64,000 nt of DNA from Tenacibaculum sp. SG-28. Its GTDB lineage: Bacteria; Bacteroidota; Bacteroidia; Flavobacteriales; Flavobacteriaceae. The stretch covers positions 658,892-722,891 of the forward strand of contig NZ_MQVY01000001.1 in NCBI RefSeq assembly GCF_002954385.1. Reading direction: 5' to 3'. The first letter of the stretch is position 1; every line of letters begins with the position of its first letter. Below, piece by piece: positions 1-8,864 of the stretch. The notes beneath the pieces were generated by a model that was not told the origin of the DNA, did no database searches, and saw nothing but the letters and a program-made list of their open reading frames with translations. The position numbers and the translations under genes were made by a program.

Positions 1-2
1 AC

Positions 3-1132
3 CAAATTGATAATTTTGAGACCCATGTTGTTCCAATTATAGCAGATATTGATGCAGGGTTTGGAAATGAAGAAGCTACGTATTTACTAGCAAAAAAGAT
101 GATTGAGGCGGGAGCTTGTGCTATTCAAATTGAAAATCAAGTTTCCGATGCAAAGCAATGCGGTCATCAGGATGGAAAAGTAACGGTACCACACGAAGAT
201 TTTATCGCTAAATTAAATGCAATTCGCTATGCTTTTATAGAATTAGGTGTGGTAGATGGGATTATTGTCGCAAGAACCGATTCCGAGGGAGCAGGGCTTA
301 CACAGAAACTACCAGTAAGTACGCAAAAGGGAGATTTACAGTCGCAGTATTTAGATTTTATAGAATGTGAAGAAGTAGCATTAGATATGGTGCATGACAA
401 TGATGTATTGTTGAAAAGAAACGGTAATTGGTACGACCGGTTCGCCTAGCAAATGGATTGTATCGCTTTAAGGAAGGCTCTAATATCGATAGAGTTGTTT
501 TGGATTGTATCACTAGTTTACAAAATGGAGCTGATTTATTGTGGATAGAGACTCCCACACCACATGTAGGACAAATCGCGCACATGGTAAATCGAGTACG
601 AGAAGTGGTTCCTAATGCTAAATTGGTGTATAATAACTCTCCATCGTTTAATTGGACTTTAAATTTCCGTCAACAAGTATATGACGCTATGGCAGAAGAG
701 GGAGAAGATGTAACAATGTACGATCGAACTAGGTTAATGGATGCAAGTTACGATGGCTCAGAATTGTGCGAAAGAGCAGATCAAAAAATCAAAACTTTTC
801 AGAAAGATGCAGCCACAGAAGCAGGGGTGTTTCATCATCTAATAACCTTACCGACCTACCATACTACAGCTTTGCATATGAACGATTTAACAGCAGGGTA
901 TTTTGGAGAAGACGGAATGTTAGCATACGTTAAAGGAGTGCAAAGACAAGAAATACGAAAAGGGGTTGCATGTGTGAAACATCAGAGAATGGCAGGCTCT
1001 GATTTGGGAGATGATCATAAATCTTTTTTTACTGGAGATAAGGCTTTAAAGGCGGGTGGTGCTAAAAATACCTCTAATCAGTTCGAAGTTAACGAGGATA
1101 AAACGATTCGAAAAGAGAAAACTTTAGTATAA
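3..1132 (+). CDS. aceA: Isocitrate lyase, 5'-truncated by window edge and frameshifted
   Basis: Isocitrate lyase splits isocitrate into glyoxylate and succinate in the glyoxylate shunt. The N-terminus lies left of the window; about 376 residues are visible. The first part (frame from position 3) carries the catalytic-loop motif KQCGHQDGKVTVPHEDF, corresponding to the KKCGH active-site signature, and VARTDSEGAGL. The second part carries NNSPSFNW and the C-terminal block VKHQRMAGSDLGDDHKSF, typical of the long (about 530-540 residue) isocitrate lyases. The reading frame moves by -1 at about 428. One extra T in the aattgg stretch would give NGNLVRPVRLANGLYRF and restore a continuous protein, so I read this as one gene with a one-base loss. 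A malate synthase gene would be expected upstream, outside the window. A terminator follows at 1231. Confidence 0.9.
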
Positions 1133-1230
1133 TTTATTATCAAAAAACATAGTAATTTAATAATAGTAGTTAACAACCGATGTATAGAAGTTATTCGTAA
1201 AGTAATAGTTTTTATATTATTTTGAAGTAG

Positions 1231-1259
1231 AAAAGGCTATCCGACAGGATGGCCTTTTT
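1231..1259 (+). terminator. Rho-independent terminator after aceA
   Basis: AAAAGGCTATCC (1231-1242), loop GACA, GGATGGCCTTTT (1247-1258) with one T-G wobble, then a T run. It lies about 100 bases past the aceA stop. The rest of 1133-1391 shows no gene. Confidence 0.8.
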
Positions 1260-1391
1260 GTTGTAAATGTCATAATTTTTGTGGAATTCTATCTGTTGTA
1301 ATTATAAGTTTTAGTTGTTATTGATACTAGTTTTTTCTACACAATATTTTAATAAAAACCTGCTGTGAGATACCACAGTGTTTGTATGGAT

Positions 1392-1868
1392 TTAATCTAA
1401 ATTTAAAATCATTTTTATATTACAACGTTCGTAGGGACAATTTTCCTCTACTTTGATTTCTTTAAAACCGTATTTACGGTAGATATAAATGGCATTTTCT
1501 AAAATGGTATTGGAGTATAGTATTAAGTTTTTAAAAGCGTTAGCTTTTGCAAAATTAATGCAATATTGCATCAGGTGTTGTCCTATTTTTTTTCCTCTTA
1601 ACGTCTTTGCTACCGCCATTTTTGTGAGTTCAAAAGTCCCGTCTTTTGGCATTAGTGCAACTGTACCTACAATTTGACCATCTACTTTTGCAAAAAATAC
1701 ATGTCCACCTTTGTTTACGATGTAGGTTTCAGGATTGCGCAGTACTTCTTCATCGAAAGGCTCTACGTAAAAATACTGTCTAAGCCATGCTATGTTTAGT
1801 GTATAAAATTCATTCGCGTATTCTTTGCTAAATGCGGTGATAATTACCTTATTCGTTATATTTTCCAT
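1392..1868 (-). CDS. GNAT family N-acetyltransferase
   Basis: A 158-residue single-domain GNAT acetyltransferase, which moves an acetyl group from acetyl-CoA to an unknown amine substrate in the cytoplasm. The acetyl-CoA pyrophosphate-binding motif A is visible as KMAVAKTLRGKKIGQHLM (about residues 83-100, with RGKKIG at 91-96). The C-terminal motif B is YRKYGFKEI (130-138). Length and order of motifs fit a complete small GNAT protein. It stands alone on the minus strand and faces away from the FMN reductase at 2041. The substrate cannot be told from sequence; the assignment to the fold is firm. Confidence 0.85.
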   Translation of the reverse strand: MENITNKVIITAFSKEYANEFYTLNIAWLRQYFYVEPFDEEVLRNPETYIVNKGGHVFFAKVDGQIVGTVALMPKDGTFELTKMAVAKTLRGKKIGQHLMQYCINFAKANAFKNLILYSNTILENAIYIYRKYGFKEIKVEENCPYERCNIKMILNLD

Positions 1869-2040
1869 TATTATTGTTTAACTCTATGCGAAATTATGTT
1901 CTGTGAACTACTACTTTTCTTACAAAGGTATCGCATAAAATAGACTTTTAAAAGTTTATCATGTGTATATGTTTTCCATGGAATATAAATTATGGCTATC
2001 TTTACAATCGAATGCTAATCCAAATAATTCATTTTAAATT

Positions 2041-2574
2041 ATGACCAAAAGAATCGCAGCTTTTGCGGGAAGTACAAGTTCTACTTCCATCAATAAACAA
2101 CTTGCTAGTTGTGCCGCTAATTGTTTAAAAAGTACTTCTTTTGATGTTTTAGACTTGAACGACTATGAAGTGCCAATATACAGTGAAGATTTAGAAAAAA
2201 AAATAGATTACCCTCGTGGTGCAAGGTTGTTTAACGAAGCTCTAGATTGTTATGATGGGTTTATAATTTCTCTAGCAGAACACAACGGTTCCTATGCTTC
2301 GTCGTTTAAAAATCTTTTCGATTGGGTTTCGAGGCAAAAAAGGGAAGTTTTTAGAAATAAACCGGTCTTGGTTATGGCTACGTCGCCAGGAGCAAGGGGA
2401 GGAGCTACTGTTTTGGCAAGTGCTTTGGCTACTTTTCCTCATATGGGTGCCACCATTGTGGGAGACTTCACTTTAGGGAAATTTTACGACAATTTTAAAG
2501 AGGGTTCCATTGTTTTAGCGGAAAAAAAAGAGGAGCTTCAAACTGTGGTTAATCGGTTTGAAAACAATATTTAG
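2041..2574 (+). CDS. NADPH-dependent FMN reductase family protein
   Basis: A 177-residue flavodoxin-like protein of the NADPH-dependent FMN reductase family (azoreductase/chromate reductase type). The FMN phosphate loop is GSTSSTSINK (residues 10-19). The family motif around the isoalloxazine ring is seen as AEHNGSYASSFKNLFDW (79-95), and SPGARGG (115-121) forms the next loop. It would reduce flavin or quinone/azo compounds with NADPH in the cytoplasm. The next gene downstream is a MarR regulator on the same strand (225 bases away); such regulators often control redox genes, but no shared promoter is visible. The element TATCTTTA about 40 bases upstream resembles TAnnTTTG. Confidence 0.85.
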   Translation: MTKRIAAFAGSTSSTSINKQLASCAANCLKSTSFDVLDLNDYEVPIYSEDLEKKIDYPRGARLFNEALDCYDGFIISLAEHNGSYASSFKNLFDWVSRQKREVFRNKPVLVMATSPGARGGATVLASALATFPHMGATIVGDFTLGKFYDNFKEGSIVLAEKKEELQTVVNRFENNI

Positions 2575-2702
2575 CCTTTTTCTATTATTTCGTTCGCTTA
2601 TTTTAAATTAATTTTTTGTTGTTAAAGGATATAATTTAGGTTGGTCAAATTATGTAGAGTAGTTATAAATAAATATAATTATTTTCTCAGGTGATATTTT
2701 CC

Positions 2703-2740
2703 TTGGGAAGTAAATGTACTGTTCGTATTTTTGTACGAAC
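2703..2740 (+). promoter_or_regulatory. Promoter with overlapping palindromic operator of the MarR gene
   Basis: TTG at 2703-2705, then 20 bases, then TATTTTTG at 2726-2733: a full match to the Flavobacterium promoter form TTG-N(17-23)-TAnnTTTG. A perfect 7-bp inverted repeat, GTTCGTA (2721-2727) and TACGAAC (2734-2740), flanks the -7 element. Protein bound there would block polymerase, so it is probably the regulator's own operator. It lies 58 bases before the chosen MarR start. Confidence 0.6.
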
Positions 2741-2798
2741 TCTTTTTGGTAAGAGATTGGTAAGTAAAGAACTTTCAATATGCTACAATGGCAATAAT

Positions 2799-3236
2799 AT
2801 GGGAGATATAGCAAAAGATATACAGTCAAGGTTTAAGAGTAATAAGGTTAAAGCGCTTATTAACATTAAATACACTGCAAATTGGATAACCAGTAAAGAA
2901 AATGCTTTTTTTAAACCTTACGGTATTTCTCCACAACAATACAATATTCTTAGAATATTACGCGGTGCTGAAAAAGCAATTAAGGTCCAGGTTATAAAAG
3001 ATAGAATGATTGAACGCGCACCTAACGCAACGCGTTTGATGGATAAGCTTTTTGATAAAGGCTTAATTCACAGAGAGCGATATAAAATAGATAGGAGAGT
3101 TGTTTACATTTCTATAAGCGAAAAAGGACTACAATTATTGCAAACTATAGATGCGTCTTTTACTTTAGACTATTTAGATAATTTAACAGAAGAGGAAGCG
3201 CTTCAGTTAAGTGATTTATTGGATAAAATTCGATAG
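2799..3236 (+). CDS. MarR family winged-helix transcriptional regulator
   Basis: A 145-residue MarR-type regulator. The winged-helix core runs from about residue 40 to 110: the recognition region includes ERAPNATRLMDKLFDKGLI, followed by the wing with the conserved DRR (98-100) and ISISEKG. MarR proteins are dimers that bind palindromic operators and release them on binding a ligand. I start the gene at the ATG at 2799 (MGDIAKDIQ); the open frame extends upstream, but the promoter at 2703-2733 lies inside that extension. The palindrome GTTCGTA-N6-TACGAAC overlapping the promoter suggests autoregulation. The target genes are not obvious; neighbours are an FMN reductase and a fatty acid hydroxylase. 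Confidence 0.88.
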   Translation: MGDIAKDIQSRFKSNKVKALINIKYTANWITSKENAFFKPYGISPQQYNILRILRGAEKAIKVQVIKDRMIERAPNATRLMDKLFDKGLIHRERYKIDRRVVYISISEKGLQLLQTIDASFTLDYLDNLTEEEALQLSDLLDKIR

Positions 3237-3322
3237 TGATAAAGGGGCTTTTTAAGTGATTAAAAGAGGTTTTATAAACTGTAGAATTAAATGATGCAGA
3301 GTGTTAGATTTATACTAAAACT

Positions 3323-4231
3323 CTAGTATTCATTGTTGTTTTTATTTTCGTTTTTTTGTTTCCACGCTGTTCTCAAGTCTGATGATAGTGTACCACTACC
3401 ATCGTGTTTCCAGCCTGGTGGTTTCAAGAAATACTTAAATTTATTCGCAACAGAGGTGTTTGCTGTAAAAAAATCAGATAGCATTAGATACCATTCGTAA
3501 AATGCAACCTTAAAAGGATTAAACGTGTTAATATTCGTGACCAAACCGTATTTTGGTTTTTCCTCTTCCTTTTGAAATGTTCCGAAAATCCTATCCCATA
3601 TAATGAAGATACCGCCGTGGTTTCTATCGAGATATTGTGCATTTGTAGCGTGATGTACCCTGTGATGACTTGGTGTATTGAAAATGTATTCAAACCATTT
3701 AGGTAACTTATCAATGAATTCGGTGTGAATCCAATATTGATATAACAAACTTATACTCATTTGCATAACAATCATTACAGGATGGAAGCCGATTAAAACC
3801 AAAGGAATCCAAAACACAAAGGTATAAAAACTTCCTGTCCAGGTTTGTCTTAGTGCAGTAGATAGGTTGTAATTTTCTGAGCTATGGTGTACTACATGGC
3901 TTGCCCAAAATAAGCGACATTCATGTGCTATTCTATGGTTCCAATAGTAAATAAAGTCTTCTAGAATTAAAAGTAATACCCATGCCCATAAAGCAAAAGG
4001 AATGCTAAAGACCCGATACTGGTATAGAAATACAAATACGCCAAAAGAAATACCCTTGGCAAGCAATCCAATAAGGACATTACCTATTCCCATACTGATA
4101 GATGTAATTGCATCTTTATGTGGGTAGTCTTCCATTTTAACTTTAACAGTAAGTATTACTTCTAATAACACCGTTAGTATAAAAAAAGGAATGGCGTAAT
4201 GAATGAGGTTGGGTAACTCCGGTATTTCCAT
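3323..4231 (-). CDS. Sterol desaturase / fatty acid hydroxylase family membrane protein
   Basis: A 302-residue integral membrane di-iron oxygenase of the fatty acid hydroxylase (sterol desaturase) superfamily. The histidine clusters that bind iron are HRIAH (99-103), HVVHH (112-116), a lone His in YWIHTEF (169) and HHRVHH (189-194). Hydrophobic segments at about 10-30, 45-70 and 80-97, and again around 138-165, fit a four-helix membrane protein with the His clusters on the cytoplasmic side. Members hydroxylate or desaturate lipids; the pattern HATNAQYLDRNHGG followed by WDRIFGTF is seen in bacterial relatives of alkylglycerol monooxygenase. The precise lipid substrate is unknown. It is a single gene, converging on the MarR gene. 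Confidence 0.85.
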   Translation of the reverse strand: MEIPELPNLIHYAIPFFILTVLLEVILTVKVKMEDYPHKDAITSISMGIGNVLIGLLAKGISFGVFVFLYQYRVFSIPFALWAWVLLLILEDFIYYWNHRIAHECRLFWASHVVHHSSENYNLSTALRQTWTGSFYTFVFWIPLVLIGFHPVMIVMQMSISLLYQYWIHTEFIDKLPKWFEYIFNTPSHHRVHHATNAQYLDRNHGGIFIIWDRIFGTFQKEEEKPKYGLVTNINTFNPFKVAFYEWYLMLSDFFTANTSVANKFKYFLKPPGWKHDGSGTLSSDLRTAWKQKNENKNNNEY

Positions 4232-4318
4232 CTAAAAAGTATTGAATCTTAACAAACTTAGTTAAAAAACGTTTTAAAATAAAATTTATAATTAGTCTAT
4301 TTTTGTGAGGATAATTTG

Positions 4319-4326
4319 TATATTTG
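4319..4326 (+). promoter_or_regulatory. -7 promoter element of the rpsF operon
   Basis: TATATTTG matches TAnnTTTG and lies 25 bases before the rpsF start. A second match, TATTTTTG, is at 4298-4305. Neither has a clear TTG at the ideal distance. Confidence 0.45.
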
Positions 4327-4351
4327 CAGGCTTAAAATAAAATTTTTAATT

Positions 4352-4693
4352 ATGAACCATTACGAAACTGTTTTCATTTTGAATCCCGTTTTATCTGAAG
4401 GTCAGATAAAGGAAACAGTACAGAAATTTGAAGATTATTTGACTTCAAAGGGTGCTAAAATGATTTACAAAGAAGATTGGGGCTTAAAGAAATTAGCTTA
4501 TCCAATCGAAAAAAAGAAAAGTGGATTTTACCACTTATTCGAATTTAATGCTCCAGGTGATGCTATTTCTCCGTTTGAATTAGAGTTCAGACGTGATGAT
4601 AGTGTTATGCGTTATTTAACTGTAAAGTTAGATAAGCATGCAGTAGCTTGGGCAGAAAAGAGAAAAGAACGTGTTAAATCTTCAAAAAAGTAA
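4352..4693 (+). CDS. rpsF: 30S ribosomal protein S6
   Basis: Ribosomal protein S6, 113 residues, binds the central domain of 16S rRNA together with S18. The protein begins MNHYETVFILNPVLSEGQ, the usual S6 start; a longer open frame to 4316 adds residues not found in the family, and the likely promoter lies in that extension. The conserved KEDWGLKKLAYPIEKKKSG and the FRRDDSVMRYLTVKLDK segments are present. It is followed 3 bases later by rpsR and then rplI. There is no single-strand binding protein gene between rpsF and rpsR, unlike many Firmicutes. Confidence 0.97.
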   Translation: MNHYETVFILNPVLSEGQIKETVQKFEDYLTSKGAKMIYKEDWGLKKLAYPIEKKKSGFYHLFEFNAPGDAISPFELEFRRDDSVMRYLTVKLDKHAVAWAEKRKERVKSSKK

Positions 4694-4696
4694 CCT

Positions 4697-4993
4697 ATGT
4701 CGACTATAGATCAACAAGCAAAAGGAAATAAGCAAGGGGAAGTTCGTTATTTAACGCCTCTTGATATTGAGACTAAAAAAGAAGCAAAATACTGTCGTTT
4801 CAAGAAAAACGGTATCAAATACATCGATTATAAAGATGCTAACTTCTTAATGTATTTAGTAAATGAGCAAGGTAAAATTTTACCAAGACGTTTAACAGGA
4901 ACTTCATTAAAATACCAACGTAAAGTGGCGCAAGCGATCAAAAGAGCTCGTCATTTAGCTTTAATGCCATATGTTGGTGATATGTTAAAATAA
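4697..4993 (+). CDS. rpsR: 30S ribosomal protein S18
   Basis: Ribosomal protein S18, 98 residues, partner of S6 on the 30S platform. The core is clear: [20 protein letters not shown], then [17 protein letters not shown] and [13 protein letters not shown]. The first 25 residues are a low-complexity extension common in Bacteroidota. It starts 3 bases after the rpsF stop and ends 15 bases before rplI, so the three genes form one transcript. Confidence 0.97.
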   Translation: MSTIDQQAKGNKQGEVRYLTPLDIETKKEAKYCRFKKNGIKYIDYKDANFLMYLVNEQGKILPRRLTGTSLKYQRKVAQAIKRARHLALMPYVGDMLK

Positions 4994-5008
4994 TAAAGAA
5001 GTAGAAAC

Positions 5009-5458
5009 ATGGAATTGATATTAAAACAAGACGTAGAAAATTTAGGTTTTAAAGACGATGTCGTAACTGTTAAGAATGGTTATGGACGTAACTACCTAAT
5101 ACCTCAAGGTTATGCAATTTTAGCTACTTCTTCAGCTAAAAAAGTTTTAGCAGAAAATTTAAAGCAACGTGCTTTCAAAGAAGCTAAAGAGATTGAAGAG
5201 GCTAACAAAGTAGCAGATACTATTAAAGGTTACGAAATTAAGATAGCTTCTAAAGTTGGTACTGGAGATAAATTATTCGGTTCAGTTAACAATGCTGACT
5301 TAGCTGCTGCAATTGCTAAAGAAGGTACTGAAATTGATAGAAAATTTATCAAGGTTACTGGAGGTAATGTTAAAAGATTAGGTAAATACAATGCTGCGAT
5401 TCGTTTGCACAGAACGATAGTTCTAGATATTACCTTTGAAGTTGTAGCTGAAAAGTAA
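5009..5458 (+). CDS. rplI: 50S ribosomal protein L9
   Basis: Ribosomal protein L9, 149 residues, binds 23S rRNA near the L1 stalk. The N-terminal domain has MELILKQDVENLGFKDDVVTV and the signature GYGRNYLIPQGYA (about residues 24-36). A long connecting helix (about 45-78, rich in Lys and Glu) leads to the C-terminal domain with KLFGSVNNADLAAAI and KRLGKYNAAIRLH. It is the last gene of the rpsF-rpsR-rplI operon, closed by the strong terminator at 5481. Confidence 0.97.
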   Translation: MELILKQDVENLGFKDDVVTVKNGYGRNYLIPQGYAILATSSAKKVLAENLKQRAFKEAKEIEEANKVADTIKGYEIKIASKVGTGDKLFGSVNNADLAAAIAKEGTEIDRKFIKVTGGNVKRLGKYNAAIRLHRTIVLDITFEVVAEK

Positions 5459-5480
5459 TTACAACGTTCACATAAATTAT

Positions 5481-5507
5481 AAAGCCCGCTTGATGCGGGC
5501 TTTTTTT
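5481..5507 (+). terminator. Rho-independent terminator of the rpsF-rpsR-rplI operon
   Basis: AAAGCCCGC (5481-5489), loop TTGAT, GCGGGCTTT (5495-5503), then more T. It begins 22 bases after the rplI stop. Confidence 0.92.
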
Positions 5508-5637
5508 ATAAACAAGGTTTTTCCTGTTTTTTTGTTATTTGCTAATTCATAAATTCGTGCAACAGATAAATTATTAGGGGAGTTTATCTGTGAAATTACA
5601 CTATATACTAAGTTTTTTATAGCCTAATAGTGTTAAA

Positions 5638-5665
5638 AACTCCAATCTAATTTTAGATTGGAGTT
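5638..5665 (-). terminator. Terminator of lysA (probably bidirectional)
   Basis: AACTCCAATCT (5638-5648) pairs with AGATTGGAGTT (5655-5665) across AATTTT. Read on the minus strand it follows the lysA stop and is followed by GTTTTTAAC. Confidence 0.8.
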
Positions 5666-5679
5666 TTCTTTATATCACT

Positions 5680-6885
5680 TTATAGGCTAACTTCTTCCTG
5701 ATTGCGTAAAATGTCTTCTAGGGTTTCTCTCTTTCGAATTAAATAATCTTTACCATTGTAAAGCATAACCTCTGCGGGTCTGTATCTTGAATTGTAGTTA
5801 GATGACATGGAATAGCAATACGCCCCTGCATTGTGGAAACACAAGATATCTTCTTCTCTAATTTCTGAAATTCTTCGGTTGGATCCAAAGGTATCTGTTT
5901 CGCAAATATAACCTACGATGCTATAAAATCGTTCTCTCCCTTTCGGGTTCGAAATATTTTCTATATGATGGTATGAATTATAGAACATTGGTCGAATGAA
6001 ATGATTTAAGCCACTATCAATACCTGCAAAAACTGTAGATGTTGTTTGTTTTATTACGTTTACTTTTGCTAAAAAAAATCCAGATTGACTCACTAAAAAT
6101 TTACCGGGTTCAAACATCAAGGTTACATCTTTACCGTAATTTTCACAAAATTTATTGAATCTCTTGGTTAGCTTCTTTCCTAACTCTTGAATATCGGTGG
6201 CTATATCATCTTGCTTGTATGGAACTTTAAAGCCACTTCCAAAATCAATAAAATCAATATTATCAAATTGCTTCGCAACATCAAAAAGTATTTCTGTAGC
6301 TCGCAAAAAGGTATCGATATCTAAGATATCTGAACCGGTGTGCATATGTACACCATTAATATGCATCCCAGTGTTTTCGACAACTCTTTTTATATGAGGA
6401 ACTTGGTGAATAGAAATACCAAATTTAGAGTCTATATGCCCTACTGATATTTTGCTATTTCCACCAGCCATGACATGCGGATTAATTCGGATACATATTG
6501 GTATTTCAGGGTGTTTTTGTCCAAATAATTCAAGAATGGAAAGATTGTCAATATTTATTTGAACTCCCATAGCAGCGACTTCCTCAATTTCATCAAGAGA
6601 TACCCCATTTGGTGTATAAATAATGTCTTTCGGAGAAAAACCTGCTCGTAAACCTATTTTTACCTCTTGTATAGAAACAGTGTCTAACCCACTTTGTAAG
6701 GAATTGAAAACCTTTAGAATATTTATGTTTGACAACGCTTTTGCAGCATAGTTAATCTTGACGTTTTTTACCTTCGAAAAGGCTTTGGTTATTTCTTGGT
6801 ATTGTCGGATAATTATATCCGTATCATAGAAGTATAAAGGGCATCCGTAGGTGTCTGCTAACCGTAGTAATTCACTCGAGTTCAT
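5680..6885 (-). CDS. lysA: Diaminopimelate decarboxylase
   Basis: PLP-dependent decarboxylase (alanine racemase fold III) that turns meso-diaminopimelate into L-lysine, the last step of lysine synthesis. About 401 residues. Visible motifs: the PLP lysine in NYAAKAL (K49), the HTGSDI loop, the phosphate-binding FIDFGSGFKVPY, EPGKFLVSQSG, and the C-terminal substrate-binding CETDTFG, the Cys being the catalytic residue given by the partner subunit. I start at the ATG at 6885; an in-frame TTG two codons upstream is less likely. It is a single-gene unit with terminators on both sides (5638 and 6988). Confidence 0.93.
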   Translation of the reverse strand: MNSSELLRLADTYGCPLYFYDTDIIIRQYQEITKAFSKVKNVKINYAAKALSNINILKVFNSLQSGLDTVSIQEVKIGLRAGFSPKDIIYTPNGVSLDEIEEVAAMGVQINIDNLSILELFGQKHPEIPICIRINPHVMAGGNSKISVGHIDSKFGISIHQVPHIKRVVENTGMHINGVHMHTGSDILDIDTFLRATEILFDVAKQFDNIDFIDFGSGFKVPYKQDDIATDIQELGKKLTKRFNKFCENYGKDVTLMFEPGKFLVSQSGFFLAKVNVIKQTTSTVFAGIDSGLNHFIRPMFYNSYHHIENISNPKGRERFYSIVGYICETDTFGSNRRISEIREEDILCFHNAGAYCYSMSSNYNSRYRPAEVMLYNGKDYLIRKRETLEDILRNQEEVSL

Positions 6886-6981
6886 AATCAATAAATAAAT
6901 TCAAAACCAAAAGTATAAAAGTGTTTACGGCATCGAAATTTATTTTAAGAAATAAACATATCTTCTAGATTTGTAGAAAAT

Positions 6982-7013
6982 AAAAAAACTAGAACGTCGC
7001 GTTCTAGTTTTTT
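6982..7013 (-). terminator. Rho-independent terminator after the DUF2807 gene (bidirectional)
   Basis: ACTAGAACG (6988-6996), loop TCG, CGTTCTAGT (7000-7008), flanked by A run and T run. It ends the leftward ECF operon 20 bases past the DUF2807 stop. Confidence 0.88.
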
Positions 7014-7033
7014 ATTTCCATGTATTATTACAA

Positions 7034-7765
7034 TTAGTTTCTGTTGATTACATCTCCTGAACCCAGAGAATTGGAGTCAATTTTTTCAGGTTTACCCTTG
7101 TAGTAAATACTTCCCGAACCAATTACACTCGCTTTTAAAATTTTATTGACATAAGTTAAAATATCTCCTGATCCTGCAATGCTTGCATTTACTTTGTCGG
7201 TTTCTAAATCGTATGCTTTAATATTACCAGAGCCAGCTATTGCACAATCTAGAGTTTCTGTTTTTCCTTTTAGAATGATATTACCAGAACCACCAATAGC
7301 AGTTGAAATTTCTTTAGCATCTACGATGGCTTTAATATTTCCAGACCCACCTATACTTATTGCTATTGAATTAGATGTAATAGCTTTAAATGATTCGATG
7401 TTACCAGAACCACCAAGAGAAATTGCATCTAAAGAATTAAAAGGTACCACAATAGTAATGTCTTCTGTAGCTCTAATGTTGGTGTTGTCTTTAAACTTTA
7501 AAATTAAGTTATTTCGTCTTACGTAAGTTTCTATATATGGAAGTAGATTTTCTTCTGCTGCAACAGTAATTTCCCCAACATTTCCGGAAACTAATTTGAC
7601 ATCAAAGGAACCCTCTAAACTTATGGCTTCAAAACCTTCTACATTTCTTTTTTCTTTTATTAGGTTTCCATTTCCTTTCACTTTTTTTGAGTTCCACCAA
7701 CTTTGCGCGTTACTGGTTTGCATTCCTGTGACGCATATTAGTAATGTTATGATTGCTTTTTTCAT
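7034..7765 (-). CDS. DUF2807 (head GIN domain) secreted protein
   Basis: A 243-residue secreted protein with a signal peptide (about residues 1-20, cleaved near SNAQS). The rest is a DUF2807 (putative adhesin, head GIN) domain, a right-handed beta-helix type fold. Its hallmark is a repeated GSGN/GSGD turn about every 18-22 residues: LGGSGNIESF, IGGSGNIKAI, IGGSGNIILK, IAGSGNIKAY, IAGSGDILTY, IGSGSIYYK and LGSGDVINRN. It is the last gene of a four-gene operon behind an ECF sigma factor, 12 bases after the DUF4097-like gene. Such proteins are exported; a role in envelope stress or adhesion is often assumed but not shown. No lipobox is present. Confidence 0.85.
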   Translation of the reverse strand: MKKAIITLLICVTGMQTSNAQSWWNSKKVKGNGNLIKEKRNVEGFEAISLEGSFDVKLVSGNVGEITVAAEENLLPYIETYVRRNNLILKFKDNTNIRATEDITIVVPFNSLDAISLGGSGNIESFKAITSNSIAISIGGSGNIKAIVDAKEISTAIGGSGNIILKGKTETLDCAIAGSGNIKAYDLETDKVNASIAGSGDILTYVNKILKASVIGSGSIYYKGKPEKIDSNSLGSGDVINRN

Positions 7766-7777
7766 TTTAATAGTCTT

Positions 7778-8864
7778 TTAGTTGTTAAGTTTTAGTTTTA
7801 CACTTCCATAGGAAGAATTTATTTTGATAGCCCCATTTGGACTCCCATTTCCAAACACGCCCTCATAGTAATTGTTGTTCGATTTTTTAATTCTTTTGAA
7901 GATCTCTGTGTTATTTTCAGGATAGCTAAAGTTAGCATAAGAAATGGCAATATTAAATTTGAAATTATTACTGCTTTTCGTTCCCATTTTTACACTTGCA
8001 TAGTCACTATTTATAGTTACATCTTCAAAAGTATCTTCTAAGTTTTCAATTTGAATAGCTCCATAATCGGTACTTACTTTTAGTTTGGTTTTTAGTTTTC
8101 CAATTTTAATTGTTGTGTAATCAGAGCTTCCACTTATTTTCTCTATATTTTTAGCAGAAATAGTGCCGTAGTCACAATTAAAGTTTATGGATTTGGCATC
8201 GATAATTTTAAAATTGGAATAATCAGAGCTAAGTTTAAGCTCTTCGGTAGTGTCAATATCTAATTTGGAATAGTCTAAGGAAATGTTTCCTCCTTTAATG
8301 TAATTGATTTCCGAGGCACCACAATAATCCAAATTGATAACATTACTTTGATTTTGCAGTTGGTCGATGTAAACATTTCCGTATGCACATTTTATATCGG
8401 TTTTACCGGTAGTTTCATCAATTGCGATGTTTCCGTATTTATTTGTAAAATCTATATTATTTGTTTTCGGCATTTTAATGAAATAGTTCACTTTATACTC
8501 GATACTCTTTGTGTTCCAAAAAGACCAACGTGATTTATTTTTTTGTATGGTTGTTTTTGCCTCCACCAAATAGTCTGTGCCTTTGAAAGCAATCGTTATG
8601 CCATCTAATTTATCATTTACAGAAGAAATATCATCTCCCTTGACAGTAATAATTACTTTTATTTCAACTTTATTTTTGTCCCAAGTAGTTACATTTAAAT
8701 TGCCATATTTATTGTCAATTAATACAACTGCATTGCCTAAGACATTAAAATCTTTAGAAATTGTTTTACTTTTTTCGTGTTTTTTATCTAAATTTTTGTT
8801 TCATTTGCCTGTAAAACGGTAGGCGAAAAAACAAAAATAGTATGATTTTAAAGATAATTTTCAT
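7778..8864 (-). CDS. DUF4097-like beta-repeat exported protein, two frameshifts
   Basis: About 362 residues once repaired. The intact part (8569-7778) is a repeat-rich beta protein with recurring DYG/DYS/KYGN turns (NKYGNIAID, CAYGNVYID, DYSKLDI, DYSNFKI, DYGTISAK, DYTTIKI, DYGAIQI, DYASVKM), like DUF4097 adhesin-type beta-helix proteins. Upstream sequence to the ATG at 8864 encodes a signal peptide (MKIIFKIILFLFF) and the missing N-terminal part (for example IDNKYGNLNVTTW), but in other frames. One base is lost in the A6 run at 8826-8831 and another near 8790-8797. The repaired start overlaps the end of the upstream anti-sigma-like gene by 17 bases. Probably an exported partner of the DUF2807 protein. 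Confidence 0.75.

Noticed and set aside
428..1132. Two separate isocitrate-lyase-like genes or a real pseudogene at the left edge
   Set aside because: One extra T joins both parts into a standard enzyme, and the same kind of error recurs across the window.
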